Shown here piece after piece: positions 39,109 to 48,572 of a DNA stretch of 64,000 nucleotides. The stretch is from assembly GCA_016745035.1 (NCBI GenBank), contig JADGDE010000004.1, positions 62,001-126,000 on the forward strand. The letters run 5' to 3'. The notes beneath the pieces were generated by a model. The model did no database searches. It saw only the letters and a list, made by a program, of their open reading frames with translations, and was not told the DNA's origin. The DNA is from Thiotrichales bacterium (GTDB lineage Bacteria > Pseudomonadota > Gammaproteobacteria > Beggiatoales > Beggiatoaceae). Positions within the stretch are counted from its first letter, which is position 1, and the number at the start of each line of letters is the position of its first letter. The translations under genes and the position numbers were made by a program.

Positions 39109-40428
39109 ATGAAATTTTGTCCTTATTGTAAAATCATCATCCCCTTATTATTACTGATGGGTTTATTGTTTTGGTTAACCTACCAATTCGTTGAACCACC
39201 GCCACCGAAAACTGTCCATATTGCCGCAGGTCGAGAAGGCTCTGCCTACTACCATTTTGCCGAGAAATATAAAGCAGCTTTGAAAAAATCAGGCATTGAG
39301 TTGGTGATTCACTCCAGTGCCGGGACATTAAATTCTCTTGAACTCTTACACCAAAACAAGGTGCAACTAGCCTTGGTACAAAGCGGTGTCAGTAAAGCCA
39401 GTCCCTTAAAATTTGCAGCCCCGCCTGTGACCTTGGCAGCTTTGAGTTATGAGCCAGTCTGGGTGTTTCATCCCAAAGCGATGGAAATTAATTATTTATT
39501 TGAGTTAAAGGGCAAACGCTTGATTATTGGTGAAGAGGGCAGCGGCACACAAGCGCTGGCTCGGCGTTTGTTATCGCATAATGGCGTAAATGCCGACAAT
39601 AGCACCCTGATTAATATGCCCGACAGGGATGCGGTAACAGCACTGGAAAATAACCAAGCCGATGCGATTTTTTTAGTCAGTGCCTTGCAATCAAAATTGG
39701 TACAAGAGCTATTGCATAAACAAGGGGTGAAATTATTGAGTTTTCGCCGGGCGGCGACCTATGATGCCGCTTACCCACATCTGAATAAATTGACCTTATC
39801 CGAGGGCTTGGTTAATTTGGCCGAAAATGTGCCGAAAAGTCCCAAAGACTTGATTGCCACCACGGCGATTTTAATTGCAGAACCAAATTTAAACGACCTC
39901 TTGGTGCGCTTATTATTGCGCGAAGCCAAAGCAATCCATGCCAATCAGTTTAATTATGACAGCGATACGGCTTTCCCACAGGGCTGTTGTAGTGACATCC
40001 CCTTCAAAGCCGAGGCAAAACGTTATTTGGACAAAGGCGATTCTTGGACAGAAGGCTTGTTGCCTTTTTGGCTAGCGAGCTTGGTCGATCGCTTATTTAT
40101 TATGTTATTACCGATATTAACGATTATCCCGCTTATTTTTAAAGTGTTGCCGATTTTATACCGCTACCAAATTCGCTCACGTATTTATCGTTGGTATGGG
40201 CAATTAATTGATTTGGATGTACGCCTGCAAGCCTTGATTACCAAAGGCGCAGACGAAAATCTAGCCACGATTGAAACCGCATTGTATGAGATTGAGTTAA
40301 AAGCCAACGAGGCGACAAACGTGCCTTTATCTTATATGAGTGAGTTTTACCATTTACGCGCCCACATTCAACTGGTGATCAAACGCTTAGAAAATTATAA
40401 GCTCACCTTAAGGACAAAAGGAGAATAA
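39109..40428 (+). CDS. Membrane-anchored TAXI-type solute-binding protein
   Basis: Resembles the TAXI periplasmic solute-binding proteins of TRAP transporters, but both ends are membrane-anchored. From the ATG at 39109 (preferred over an upstream GTG at 39070) it has about 439 residues: an amino-terminal helix (about 8-25), a binding domain (about 30-300: IAAGREGSAYYHFAEKYKAAL, SAGTLNSLELL, IGEEGSGTQALARRLL), a second hydrophobic segment (about 320-350, IMLLPILTIIPLIFKVL), and a helical carboxy part. No TRAP permease genes are nearby, so it may sense a ligand rather than transport it. It ends 3 bases before the amidase gene, so they are likely co-translated. Confidence 0.82.
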   Translation: MKFCPYCKIIIPLLLLMGLLFWLTYQFVEPPPPKTVHIAAGREGSAYYHFAEKYKAALKKSGIELVIHSSAGTLNSLELLHQNKVQLALVQSGVSKASPLKFAAPPVTLAALSYEPVWVFHPKAMEINYLFELKGKRLIIGEEGSGTQALARRLLSHNGVNADNSTLINMPDRDAVTALENNQADAIFLVSALQSKLVQELLHKQGVKLLSFRRAATYDAAYPHLNKLTLSEGLVNLAENVPKSPKDLIATTAILIAEPNLNDLLVRLLLREAKAIHANQFNYDSDTAFPQGCCSDIPFKAEAKRYLDKGDSWTEGLLPFWLASLVDRLFIMLLPILTIIPLIFKVLPILYRYQIRSRIYRWYGQLIDLDVRLQALITKGADENLATIETALYEIELKANEATNVPLSYMSEFYHLRAHIQLVIKRLENYKLTLRTKGE

Positions 40429-40431
40429 ACG

Positions 40432-41610
40432 GTGTTGTATCGTTACCTGCTTTATTTGGGCTTGTTGGTCAGCAGTGGCTTGGTCAACGCGGTGGTTAAT
40501 GTGCAGGATATTCGTTGGACAGAGAATCGACGTGGTGAAACCCAGCTAATTTTTGATCTCTCACAGCCGATTAAATCGCGGGTTTTTAGCCTCCCCGCCT
40601 CCAGTGGCAAACCGCATCGCTTGGTGATTGATTTACACAATGCCAAAATGCGCGCCAAATTACCGCTGGTAACAGCAAAGCAAAATGGCATCCGGCGGAT
40701 TCGCACCGCTAAACACACGCCAACAACGCAGCGGGTGGTCTTGGATTTAAAGCGGGCTTTAAGCTATCGCAGCGCCAATCTCAAGCCCAAAGGGCGTTAT
40801 GGCTATCGCTTGTTGCTAACGCTGGAAAACCAAGGCAAACGACGGGTCAGAACAGAAAAAAACAGCTATCGCCCCCAACCTTTGCCCTTTAGCCAAGTTC
40901 CACGTATCCCGAATAAAAAGCAACGCATTATTGCCATTGATCCGGGACATGGCGGCGTTGACCCCGGTGCAATTGGACGCAAAGGCAGTTATGAAAAAAA
41001 AGTGGTGCTACAAATCGCCAAACGGCTGGCGCGTTTGATTGAAAAAACCCCGGATATGAAAGCGGTGATGATTCGAGATGCGGATTATTTTTTGCGCTTG
41101 CGTGAACGTATTGACCGCGCGCGTAATTATAAAGCCGATTTATTTATTTCCATTCATGCCGACGCGCAGCAAGTCGGACACCGTGCTGCTGGGGCTTCGG
41201 TATATATCTTATCTTTGGGCGCGGCGAGTAATGAAGCGGCGCGATGGCTGGCAGCAAAAGAAAACAGTGCCGATTTGCTCGGCGGTATTCGCTTAGATGA
41301 CAAAGACGATGTCTTAGCCTCGGTGTTATTAGACTTATCACAAACCGGGACACTGGAGGCGAGCGGACAGCTTGCGCGGCATTTACTCAACAGCCTTGGG
41401 CAAGTCACGCCTTTACACCAATCGAAAGTTTTGCAAGCCGGGTTTATGGTTTTACGCTCGCCGGATATTCCCTCGGTGTTGGTGGAAACCTCGTTTATAT
41501 CCAACCCCAAAGAAGAACGCAAACTTAACGACCCCGTGCATCAAAACCAAATTGCCCAAGCGATTTTGAACGGGATTCAAAACTATTATCGTCAATATCC
41601 GGCGCGTTGA
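40432..41610 (+). CDS. amiC: N-acetylmuramoyl-L-alanine amidase with AMIN domain (AmiC type)
   Basis: Cleaves the amide bond between muramic acid and the stem peptide, mainly during daughter-cell separation. The 392 residues start at GTG after AGGAG and have a signal peptide (about 1-22), an AMIN peptidoglycan-targeting domain (about 25-120) and an Amidase_3 zinc domain (about 165-388). Zinc and catalytic landmarks are IAIDPGHGGVDPGAIG, SIHADA and VLVETSFISNPKEE. It is coupled to the TAXI-like gene upstream. In other bacteria such amidases are activated by EnvC or NlpD; an NlpD-like protein is encoded at 58965 and could serve. AmiA/AmiB/AmiC cannot be told apart firmly. Confidence 0.94.
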   Translation: MLYRYLLYLGLLVSSGLVNAVVNVQDIRWTENRRGETQLIFDLSQPIKSRVFSLPASSGKPHRLVIDLHNAKMRAKLPLVTAKQNGIRRIRTAKHTPTTQRVVLDLKRALSYRSANLKPKGRYGYRLLLTLENQGKRRVRTEKNSYRPQPLPFSQVPRIPNKKQRIIAIDPGHGGVDPGAIGRKGSYEKKVVLQIAKRLARLIEKTPDMKAVMIRDADYFLRLRERIDRARNYKADLFISIHADAQQVGHRAAGASVYILSLGAASNEAARWLAAKENSADLLGGIRLDDKDDVLASVLLDLSQTGTLEASGQLARHLLNSLGQVTPLHQSKVLQAGFMVLRSPDIPSVLVETSFISNPKEERKLNDPVHQNQIAQAILNGIQNYYRQYPAR

Positions 41611-41731
41611 GTTTTAAGACTCAGTCAACGCCCCCACCTCAAACGAAGTGGGGCGAGGCTTTGTCATTAGCAGCCTTTGCCGATTTAGACTACAATAGTG
41701 CCCTCCTTAACACCTGATGAATTAAACCAAG

Positions 41732-42370
41732 ATGTCAGCACAACCTGTACTTAAAATTGCCCTGTCCAAAGGACGTATTTTCAAAGAAAGTTTACCCTTG
41801 CTTGCCGAGGCGGGCATTGTGCCGGCCGAAGATCCGGAAAAATCGCGTAAACTGATTCTCGATACCAACCAAGACGACATTAAATTGGTGATTATTCGGG
41901 CGACCGATGTGCCGGTTTATGTCGATTATGGCGCGGCGGATATTGGTGTCGCGGGTAAAGATGTCTTGCTTGAATACGGTGGTCAAGGCTTATATGAACC
42001 GCTGGACTTAAAAATTGCCCGTTGTAAATTAGTGGTGGCAGGTAAGAAAAATATGCCTGCCCCCCAAGGGCGTTTACGCATTGCCACCAAATTTGTCAAT
42101 GTCGCCCGCCGTCATTATGCCGAACAAGGCAAACAAGTTGAAATCATCAAACTTTATGGTTCAATGGAACTCGCGCCGCTGGTTGGTTTGGCAGATTACA
42201 TTGTTGATGTCATGGATACGGGTAACACTCTCAAAGCCAATGGGCTGGAGTGGAAAGAGGACATTGAAACCAATATCAGTTCGCGTTTGGTGGTTAATAA
42301 AGCGGCGATGAAAATGCAACACAGCCGGATTCAAAACCTCATCCAGCAAATCAGTCAGGCAGTGAAATGA
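41732..42370 (+). CDS. hisG: ATP phosphoribosyltransferase, short form
   Basis: Condenses ATP and PRPP in the first step of histidine synthesis. The 212 residues lack the regulatory carboxy domain of the long form, so this is the short HisG type, which is known to need the HisZ subunit for activity; hisZ is not in the window. Landmarks are [39 protein letters not shown] and [19 protein letters not shown], the PRPP-binding loop. Its stop overlaps the start of the following CbiX-like gene by 4 bases (ATGA). Confidence 0.96.
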   Translation: MSAQPVLKIALSKGRIFKESLPLLAEAGIVPAEDPEKSRKLILDTNQDDIKLVIIRATDVPVYVDYGAADIGVAGKDVLLEYGGQGLYEPLDLKIARCKLVVAGKKNMPAPQGRLRIATKFVNVARRHYAEQGKQVEIIKLYGSMELAPLVGLADYIVDVMDTGNTLKANGLEWKEDIETNISSRLVVNKAAMKMQHSRIQNLIQQISQAVK

Positions 42371-42741
42371 AAAGTTTATTAGTCATTGCCCACGGCAGTC
42401 GCCGCAGCCACTCCAATACGGAAGTATTGGATTTGGTCGCAGCGCTGAAAGCCTCTTTAAAAGACAGTGATTATATCGCCGTCGAGGCGGCGTTTTTAGA
42501 ACTTGCCGAACCGGATATTCCCACCGGGATTCAAACCTGTGTCGATGTGGGCAGCACACAAATTGATATTTTGCCCTATTTTCTCTCCGCAGGTCGGCAT
42601 GTCAGCGAAGATATTCCCGAATTCATTCAAACGGCAAAAACCCAACACCCAGCAGTGCAATTTCATACGCTTAATCATTTTGGCGCGATGCCAGAATTGG
42701 CTTTATTACTCTCACAATTATTGGTCAAACAAGCTTCATAG
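42367..42741 (+). CDS. Small CbiX-type chelatase-like protein
   Basis: A 124-residue single-domain CbiX/SirB relative. Larger family members insert Co or Fe into sirohydrochlorin; short forms (CbiX-S) act as homodimers. The expected metal-binding histidines are in [12 protein letters not shown] (residue about 9) and [16 protein letters not shown] (about residue 76). ATGA coupling to hisG suggests co-expression although the two pathways are unrelated. It could serve siroheme or cobalamin synthesis, but the true metal and substrate are not readable. Confidence 0.87.
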   Translation: MKSLLVIAHGSRRSHSNTEVLDLVAALKASLKDSDYIAVEAAFLELAEPDIPTGIQTCVDVGSTQIDILPYFLSAGRHVSEDIPEFIQTAKTQHPAVQFHTLNHFGAMPELALLLSQLLVKQAS

Positions 42742-42794
42742 TGACAATTTAGCTACGCCAAATGCCACCTACAGCGCCTTTTGGCAGCATGTAT

Positions 42795-44552
42795 TTACAA
42801 GCGGTGCGTTTGTAACCATGTTTCTAATAAAGCACTGTGCCAAAGTTTGCTGCCTTGCAAACGGGTCATGTGCTGTTCGGGATTTTTCAGCAGTTTGTCG
42901 ATATAGGCAGGCTGGAATAAACCCCGTTGCCGTGCTGTATCCGAGAGTAAAGTCTCGCGCATAAAGTCCAAAAATTCGCCACGAACATATTTAAGGGCAG
43001 GCACAGGAAAATAGGCTTTGGGGCGGTCAATGACACTGTGGGGCAATAAGTCACGGGCAATGGCTTTGAGCGGATATTTACCGCGTTCGCGCAATTTTAG
43101 TTCTGGCGGCATTTGTGCGGCTAGTTCGACCACATGATGATCTAAAAACGGCACACGCGCCTCTAGCCCCCATGCCATGGTCATATTATCGACCCGCTTC
43201 ACCGGATCATCGACGATTAAGGTGGTGACATCAAAGCGCAGCACTTGATCCAAATATTCGTCCGCACCAGCAGCACTTAAAGCCTGATCAGCTAACAAAC
43301 GACTGTGATCCCCGCCATGAAACGCGGGATTGACGGCTTCCAAAAATTCGTCATGGTCGCGGTCAAAATAAAATGGCGCAAACTCTTTCGCTTCGTGCAT
43401 TTGCGGATACCAAAAATAACCTGCAAACACCTCATCTGCGCCTTGCCCGCTCTGTACCACTTTCACCGATTGCGAGACTTGTTCACCGAGTAAATAAAAC
43501 GCCACCGCATCTTGTCCGACCATCGGCTCTGCCATCGCCGCCACCGCCTCGGGCAAGCGTTTTAACACTTGGTCATTCGGGATTTTATAGCGGTGGTGGT
43601 CGGTTTGATAATGTGCTGCGACTTGGTCGGAGAATTCAAACTCGTTGCCCGCCTCTTCCGGTTGGTCATCAAAGCCGACCGAAAAGGTATGAATTTTCTC
43701 TGTGCCGGTTTCTGCCAGCAAGGCGACCAATAAACTCGAATCTAAACCGCCAGAGAGCAGCACACCCACAGGGACATCCGCCGCGAGGCTGCGTTTGCGC
43801 ACGGCTTGGCGTAGGCTTTCGTGTAAACGTTCCAGCCATTCGGCTTCTGTGGGAATAGGTTCGGGACGTTGGGCATTTAATTGCCAATAACGTTTTTTCT
43901 CAATATCGCGCTTAGCACTGAGGCGCAAATGGTGTCCCGGCTCTAGTTTGCGCACATCTTTAAGAATAGTGCGCGGTGCAGGAATCACCGCGTGTAAAAT
44001 TAGTTGATGATGCAAGCCCACGGGGTCAATCTCGGAGCTTACACCGCCTGCGGCAAGCAAGGCTTGGATGTTGGAGGCAAAGCGGATTTTGTTATCGTCC
44101 AAGACATAATACAAAGGTTTGATGCCCATGCGGTCGCGGGCGAGGAATAAATATTTTTCCCGTGTATTCCAAATCGCAAAGGCAAACATGCCCTCAAAGC
44201 GTTGTAAGCAGTCCTCGCCCCAAGCGTGATAGGCTTTGAGAATCACCTCGGTATCGCTATGGGAGAAAAAGCTGTAACCCAAGCTCATGAGTTCTTCACG
44301 CAGGGTTTTATAATTGTAAATCGTGCCGTTAAAGACAATCACCAGACCCAGGCCCGTGTCTTGCATTGGCTGATGCCCTTGGGGGCTTAAATCAATAATC
44401 GACAAGCGCCGATGCCCTAGCATTAAACCCTCTTGCTGAAACTGCCCCATATCATCTGGGCCACGGCGGCTGAGTTGTTTTAACATCCGTCCTAATTGGT
44501 CTAAATCGCCAACTTGAGCATCAAAGCGTAATTCACCGCACAAACCACACAT
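42795..44552 (-). CDS. Asparagine-synthase-family amidotransferase (NAGGN type)
   Basis: A 585-residue glutamine amidotransferase: class II glutaminase domain with nucleophile Cys2 (MCGLCGELRFD), RRGPDDMGQF, FNGTIYNY and SDTEVILKAYHAWG, then an asparagine-synthase ATP-pyrophosphatase domain with GVLLSGGLDSSLLVALL. The pattern, including SGQGADEVFAGYFWYPQ, matches the enzyme that makes N-acetylglutaminylglutamine amide, a compatible solute, better than the generic AsnB. The partner acetyltransferase gene, usually adjacent, is not seen, so the assignment is by similarity only. It is divergent from the hydroquinone reductase gene. Confidence 0.85.
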   Translation of the reverse strand: MCGLCGELRFDAQVGDLDQLGRMLKQLSRRGPDDMGQFQQEGLMLGHRRLSIIDLSPQGHQPMQDTGLGLVIVFNGTIYNYKTLREELMSLGYSFFSHSDTEVILKAYHAWGEDCLQRFEGMFAFAIWNTREKYLFLARDRMGIKPLYYVLDDNKIRFASNIQALLAAGGVSSEIDPVGLHHQLILHAVIPAPRTILKDVRKLEPGHHLRLSAKRDIEKKRYWQLNAQRPEPIPTEAEWLERLHESLRQAVRKRSLAADVPVGVLLSGGLDSSLLVALLAETGTEKIHTFSVGFDDQPEEAGNEFEFSDQVAAHYQTDHHRYKIPNDQVLKRLPEAVAAMAEPMVGQDAVAFYLLGEQVSQSVKVVQSGQGADEVFAGYFWYPQMHEAKEFAPFYFDRDHDEFLEAVNPAFHGGDHSRLLADQALSAAGADEYLDQVLRFDVTTLIVDDPVKRVDNMTMAWGLEARVPFLDHHVVELAAQMPPELKLRERGKYPLKAIARDLLPHSVIDRPKAYFPVPALKYVRGEFLDFMRETLLSDTARQRGLFQPAYIDKLLKNPEQHMTRLQGSKLWHSALLETWLQTHRL

Positions 44553-44647
44553 ATATTATCCTTTTGAAAAAATCGGCTAAATTATACCCTATCAAAGCTA
44601 ACTGGGTTAAAATCTCCGCTTATTCTCTCCGCCTTAAGGAACTGTTG

Positions 44648-45553
44648 ATGTCTGGTGAATTTGTCCGTAAACCCTCGCCTTTTCGTGATTGGGTCAGTGC
44701 TGCAAGCCAAAGCTTTCCACCTGCCTCTAAACGCTACCATCTGTATGTTTCCTATGCTTGCCCGTGGGCACACCGTACTTTGGTCATGCGCACGCTCAAA
44801 GGCTTAGAGGCGGTGATTGATGTCTCGGTGGTGCATCCTGTGATGCCCGAGCAAAGCTGGATATTTGGCGATTACCCCGCCAGCACAGTAGATAAAATTC
44901 ATGGCTTTGATGAATTACAACAACTCTACAAGCAAGCACAAGCGGGTTTTGATGGCGTAGTCAGTGTGCCAGTGTTGTACGACACCCAAGCGCAAACCAT
45001 TGTTAATAATGAGTCGGCTGAAATCATGCGTATGTTTAATAGTGCCTTTGATGATTACGCTAGCAATGCATTTGATTATTACCCCAAAGCGTTACGGGGC
45101 GAAATAGACGCGATTAATCAAGACATTTATGACCATGTCAATGATGGCGTTTACAAAGTTGGGTTTGCCACCGAGCAAGACGCTTATGAGCAAGCTTTTG
45201 ATGATTTGTTTGAAATGTTCGACGAGTTAGAACAGCGTTTAAGTCGCCAGCGTTATTTGCTTGGCAAACAACAAACCGAAGCCGATTGGCGTTTGTTTAC
45301 CAGTTTGGTGCGTTTTGATGCGGTGTACTATAACCATTTTAAATGCAATCAAGCCCGTTTAGTCGATTATCCGCATCTGTGGGCGTATACCCGTGACTTA
45401 TATCAAACCGCAGGTATTGCCAAAACCGTGAATATGGATCATATTAAGCAGCATTATTTTGCTAGCCATAAGCACATCAACCCCACAGGGATTGTACCCA
45501 AAGGCCCTGTGCTTGATTTTGATGCCCCGCATCAGCGAGCAACATTGAGCTAA
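44648..45553 (+). CDS. Glutathionyl-hydroquinone reductase (GST Xi class)
   Basis: A thioltransferase that removes glutathione from glutathionyl-hydroquinones. From the ATG at 44648 it is 301 residues; an upstream start at 44564 would add an unconserved leader overlapping the divergent gene's promoter. Markers are the CPWAHR motif in SYACPWAHRTLVMR (about residue 37), the NNESAEIMRMFN glutathione-binding block and YLLGKQQTEADWRLF in the helical domain. E. coli YqjG is the characterised relative. It precedes hemC by 39 bases but need not share its promoter. Confidence 0.93.
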   Translation: MSGEFVRKPSPFRDWVSAASQSFPPASKRYHLYVSYACPWAHRTLVMRTLKGLEAVIDVSVVHPVMPEQSWIFGDYPASTVDKIHGFDELQQLYKQAQAGFDGVVSVPVLYDTQAQTIVNNESAEIMRMFNSAFDDYASNAFDYYPKALRGEIDAINQDIYDHVNDGVYKVGFATEQDAYEQAFDDLFEMFDELEQRLSRQRYLLGKQQTEADWRLFTSLVRFDAVYYNHFKCNQARLVDYPHLWAYTRDLYQTAGIAKTVNMDHIKQHYFASHKHINPTGIVPKGPVLDFDAPHQRATLS

Positions 45554-45592
45554 AACTGATTACAGCATACCGATTTATTTTTAGGAAACCGC

Positions 45593-46510
45593 ATGTCCAC
45601 TTTACGAATTGCAACCCGCAAAAGCCCCCTAGCCCTTTGGCAAGCCTATCATGTGCGCGACAAACTCCAAGCCGCCCACCCCGACCTTGAAATCGAACTT
45701 CTCAAAATGAGTACCCAAGGCGATAAAATCCTTGATACCCCGCTGGCAAAAATTGGTGGCAAAGGCTTGTTTGTTAAAGAATTAGAGCAAGGCTTATATG
45801 ATGAAAGCGCCGATATTGCCGTGCATTCAATGAAAGATGTGCCCGCGCTGATGCCAGAGGGCTTGAGTTTGGCAATTATTATGGACAGAGCCAGCCCCTT
45901 TGATGCCTTTGTCTCCAACACCTACCACAAACTCAGCGAATTGCCCGAAGGTGCGGTGGTCGGCACAGCCAGCCTGCGGCGCCAAAGCCAACTCCTTGCC
46001 CATCGCCCAGACCTACAAATTAAATCCCTGCGTGGCAATGTCGGCACGCGGCTACAAAAACTCGCTGATGGTGAATTTGATGCGATTATTCTCGCCACCG
46101 CCGGGCTGGAGCGTCTCGAACTTAGCCAACACATTCGCCAAGTCATTCCTGCTGAACAAATGTTGCCGGGGATTGGACAAGGGGCTTTAGGTATCGAATG
46201 CCGCACAGGTGATCAACGGGTGCTGGATATTATCAATGTGCTCAAAGATGATGATTCCAGCATGGCGGTGGGCGCAGAGCGAGCCATGAATGCCATGCTT
46301 AACGGCAGTTGCCAGACCCCGATTGCAGGCTTTGCGACCTTCCAAAATCAACAATTACATGTACGCGGTTTGGTCGCCTCAGAAGATGGCAAACGCTTGC
46401 TACAAGCCGAAATTCAAGGCAACCCCGAAGACTATCAAGAGCTGGGCGAAACCGTCGCACGGGATTTGCTGGCACAAGGTGCTGGTGATATTATCCAAAA
46501 TTTAGGCTAA
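45593..46510 (+). CDS. hemC: Porphobilinogen deaminase
   Basis: Polymerises four porphobilinogens to hydroxymethylbilane in tetrapyrrole synthesis. The 305 residues show TLRIATRKSPLALWQAYHVRD, HSMKDVPALMPEGL, SLRRQSQLL, SLRGNVGTRLQKL and the dipyrromethane-cofactor Cys in LNGSCQTPIAGF (about residue 240). Length and motifs are complete. hemD, which often follows hemC, is absent: the next gene is an unrelated histidine kinase. Confidence 0.97.
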   Translation: MSTLRIATRKSPLALWQAYHVRDKLQAAHPDLEIELLKMSTQGDKILDTPLAKIGGKGLFVKELEQGLYDESADIAVHSMKDVPALMPEGLSLAIIMDRASPFDAFVSNTYHKLSELPEGAVVGTASLRRQSQLLAHRPDLQIKSLRGNVGTRLQKLADGEFDAIILATAGLERLELSQHIRQVIPAEQMLPGIGQGALGIECRTGDQRVLDIINVLKDDDSSMAVGAERAMNAMLNGSCQTPIAGFATFQNQQLHVRGLVASEDGKRLLQAEIQGNPEDYQELGETVARDLLAQGAGDIIQNLG

Positions 46511-46598
46511 AACGCTCATCATAAAATTTGTTGGCAACATTTTTGAAGGTCTCCGTCCCTTGTTGCCTACAAACACTTAAGCCACATTAGGATATAAC

Positions 46599-47816
46599 GT
46601 GCAAACACCTCCGATTCCTCAAAATGAGACCGAACGCCTACAAGCGCTTCGGGACTTAAAGCTATTAGACACCCCAGCTGAGGAAAATTTTGACAGCATT
46701 ACCCGTATAGCCTCAGAAATTTGTGGCGTACCGGTGGCTTTGGTTAGCCTCATTGACCAAGACAGGCAATGGTTTAAGGCAAAGCACGGAATTGATATTG
46801 CCGAGACTCCGAGAGAAATCTCCTTTTGTGGTCATGCGATTTGCGCTAAAGATGAGATTTTTACTGTTACTGATGCCCAAAAAGACCCACGTTTTTTTGA
46901 TACCCCCTTGGTGATAGGTGATGCGAATGTCCGCTTTTATGCCGGTGTGCCTTTACACGTTGATGATGACTTAGCCATAGGGACGCTTTGTGTAATGGAC
47001 TCACAGCCGCGCGAACTTAGCGACTCACAAATCGCAGCCCTCAAAGCCTTAAAACAACAAGTGTTGTCTCAATTTGAATTGCGCCGTCATGTCAAAGGGC
47101 TGCAACAAGCCAATCAGCAACTGGAGAACTTAAATCAAGAAAAAAATGAATTCATGGGGATTTTAGCTCATGACTTAAAAAACCCCTTGAGCATTATTAA
47201 AAATTTAAGCGAAGAAATTGAAGAAGACTTAGACGCATTGGCAGCAGATGAGCTGCAATCGATGGTGCATAACATCCAACAAAGCTCAAATAAAATGACC
47301 CATTTAATCATGAATCTCTTAGATGTTCATGCCCTTGAAGCGGGAAAAATGCGCAGCCATTTGGATGAATTTGATTTACGTCCCCATATCGAACAAAGCC
47401 TTGCACAATACCAACCTGCCGCTAAACGCAAACAGATTCAGTTACTCAGCGATTTAACAGACGTTGGCAATATACAAGCTGATAGCGCTCATATCGGCTC
47501 GGTTTTAGATAACCTGATTTCCAATGCGATTAAATACAGTCCACTGAACACACAAGTCAGCGTGCGCCTATACCAACAGGGCGATAAAATAGGCTTTGAA
47601 GTCAAAGACCAAGGTCCTGGCTTATCTGAGAGCGACCAAAAAGCCTTGTTTGGTAAATTTCAGCGCCTATCGGCGCAGCCCACAGGCGGAGAGCATAGCA
47701 GCGGCTTAGGTTTGTATTTTGTCAAAAAACTGGTTTTATTGATGCAGGCGACTATTTGGTGCGAAAGTCATTTAGGCGAAGGTGCGCGTTTTATAGTTGA
47801 ATTTAAAGTCGCTTAA
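46599..47816 (+). CDS. Cytosolic GAF-domain sensor histidine kinase
   Basis: A 405-residue kinase with no membrane segment, starting at GTG. A GAF domain (about 20-165; CGVPVALVSLIDQDRQWFKA, FCGHAICAKDEIF, FYAGVPLHVDDDLAIGTLCV) leads to a short coiled coil, a HisKA domain with the phospho-accepting His in FMGILAHDLKNPLSI (about residue 193), and an HATPase domain with N-box NLISNAIKYSP, G1 KDQGPGLS and G2 SGLGLYFVKKL. No response regulator is adjacent. The ligand of the GAF domain is unknown; GAF domains of this class often sense redox or small molecules. A degenerate copy of its 3' end follows at 47985. Confidence 0.9.
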   Translation: MQTPPIPQNETERLQALRDLKLLDTPAEENFDSITRIASEICGVPVALVSLIDQDRQWFKAKHGIDIAETPREISFCGHAICAKDEIFTVTDAQKDPRFFDTPLVIGDANVRFYAGVPLHVDDDLAIGTLCVMDSQPRELSDSQIAALKALKQQVLSQFELRRHVKGLQQANQQLENLNQEKNEFMGILAHDLKNPLSIIKNLSEEIEEDLDALAADELQSMVHNIQQSSNKMTHLIMNLLDVHALEAGKMRSHLDEFDLRPHIEQSLAQYQPAAKRKQIQLLSDLTDVGNIQADSAHIGSVLDNLISNAIKYSPLNTQVSVRLYQQGDKIGFEVKDQGPGLSESDQKALFGKFQRLSAQPTGGEHSSGLGLYFVKKLVLLMQATIWCESHLGEGARFIVEFKVA

Positions 47817-47984
47817 ACCATTAAATAACACCCAATAATTGGCTTTAAGATGCTTATTTTTGCAGAGATTTCTGCTTTAAGTGGATAAGTTTATCAAAGC
47901 AAGGATAGTTAGAAGATGGAAACAAAGGACGATAGTATTGTGCTTGGATAGACGAAGCCATTGCCAGTGGGGCACGGCAACTCT

Positions 47985-48066
47985 TGCTTAATGCGAGCGA
48001 AAATTTGCGGCGTAGCTCATTTAGGTGAAGACGCACATTTTATAATTGAATTTAAAATCGCTATAA
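47985..48066 (+). pseudogene. Remnant repeating the 3' end of the GAF kinase
   Basis: This stretch resembles the last 80 bases of the kinase gene upstream (TTAATGCGAGCGAAAATTTG against TTGATGCAGGCGACTATTTG), including the decoded ending HLGEDAHFIIEFKIA against HLGEGARFIVEFKVA. It has no start of its own and looks like a leftover of a tandem duplication. The rest of the 47817-48073 gap shows nothing else. Confidence 0.6.
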
Positions 48067-48073
48067 CAAGCGA

Positions 48074-48514
48074 TTACAAACGCCGCATCGAACTTAAAAA
48101 TAGCCCTAAACCACCAATACCCAAGCCTAAAATCATCATCAGCTCTAACGCTGACATCGGGCGCAGACGAAAATGGATACTGGAAATAACCCCAACAGCG
48201 AGCATAATCAAAGTGGCAATGACCAGAAGCCAACCAATATCATTGTCAGGGTTATAAAAAATCAGCCCAATCCCAAATAAAAACGGAACCAATACCAGCC
48301 CAGGGGTCATACTCATACCGCCAACATTAAATAAGGAGCTGCCCCAAGAAAATTGGTGGGTGACTTGGATGGCATCGAGAAATAAATAGCCGCCGGCAAT
48401 CATCATAATCAGACCGATAAAAAAATTACCGAGCTGGCTTTTTTGTCGCGTGCGGTGATAGTCGCCGTATTCATCCATCTCATCATAGCGAGGCTTTCTA
48501 CGGAATTTACGCAT
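48074..48514 (-). CDS. Small integral membrane protein of unknown function
   Basis: A 146-residue protein, not recognised. A very basic and acidic amino end (RKFRRKPRYDEMDEYGDY) precedes four hydrophobic segments at about 28-48, 62-85, 92-113 and 120-142. There is no signal peptide or obvious catalytic motif. The end LSSMRRL suggests a cytosolic carboxy end. It lies 58 bases downstream of the MFS gene on the same strand and may be in its operon. Confidence 0.65.
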   Translation of the reverse strand: MRKFRRKPRYDEMDEYGDYHRTRQKSQLGNFFIGLIMMIAGGYLFLDAIQVTHQFSWGSSLFNVGGMSMTPGLVLVPFLFGIGLIFYNPDNDIGWLLVIATLIMLAVGVISSIHFRLRPMSALELMMILGLGIGGLGLFLSSMRRL

Positions 48515-48572
48515 GTGATTTCTCCTTAGATTCTCTTCGGTTTATTGTACACCGAATACTAAGACAAGCGAA

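Noticed and set aside
41600-41665. Hairpin GCCCCCAC/GTGGGGC after the amidase gene as a terminator
   Set aside because: The stem has a bulge and is not followed by a T-run; it is too weak to call.
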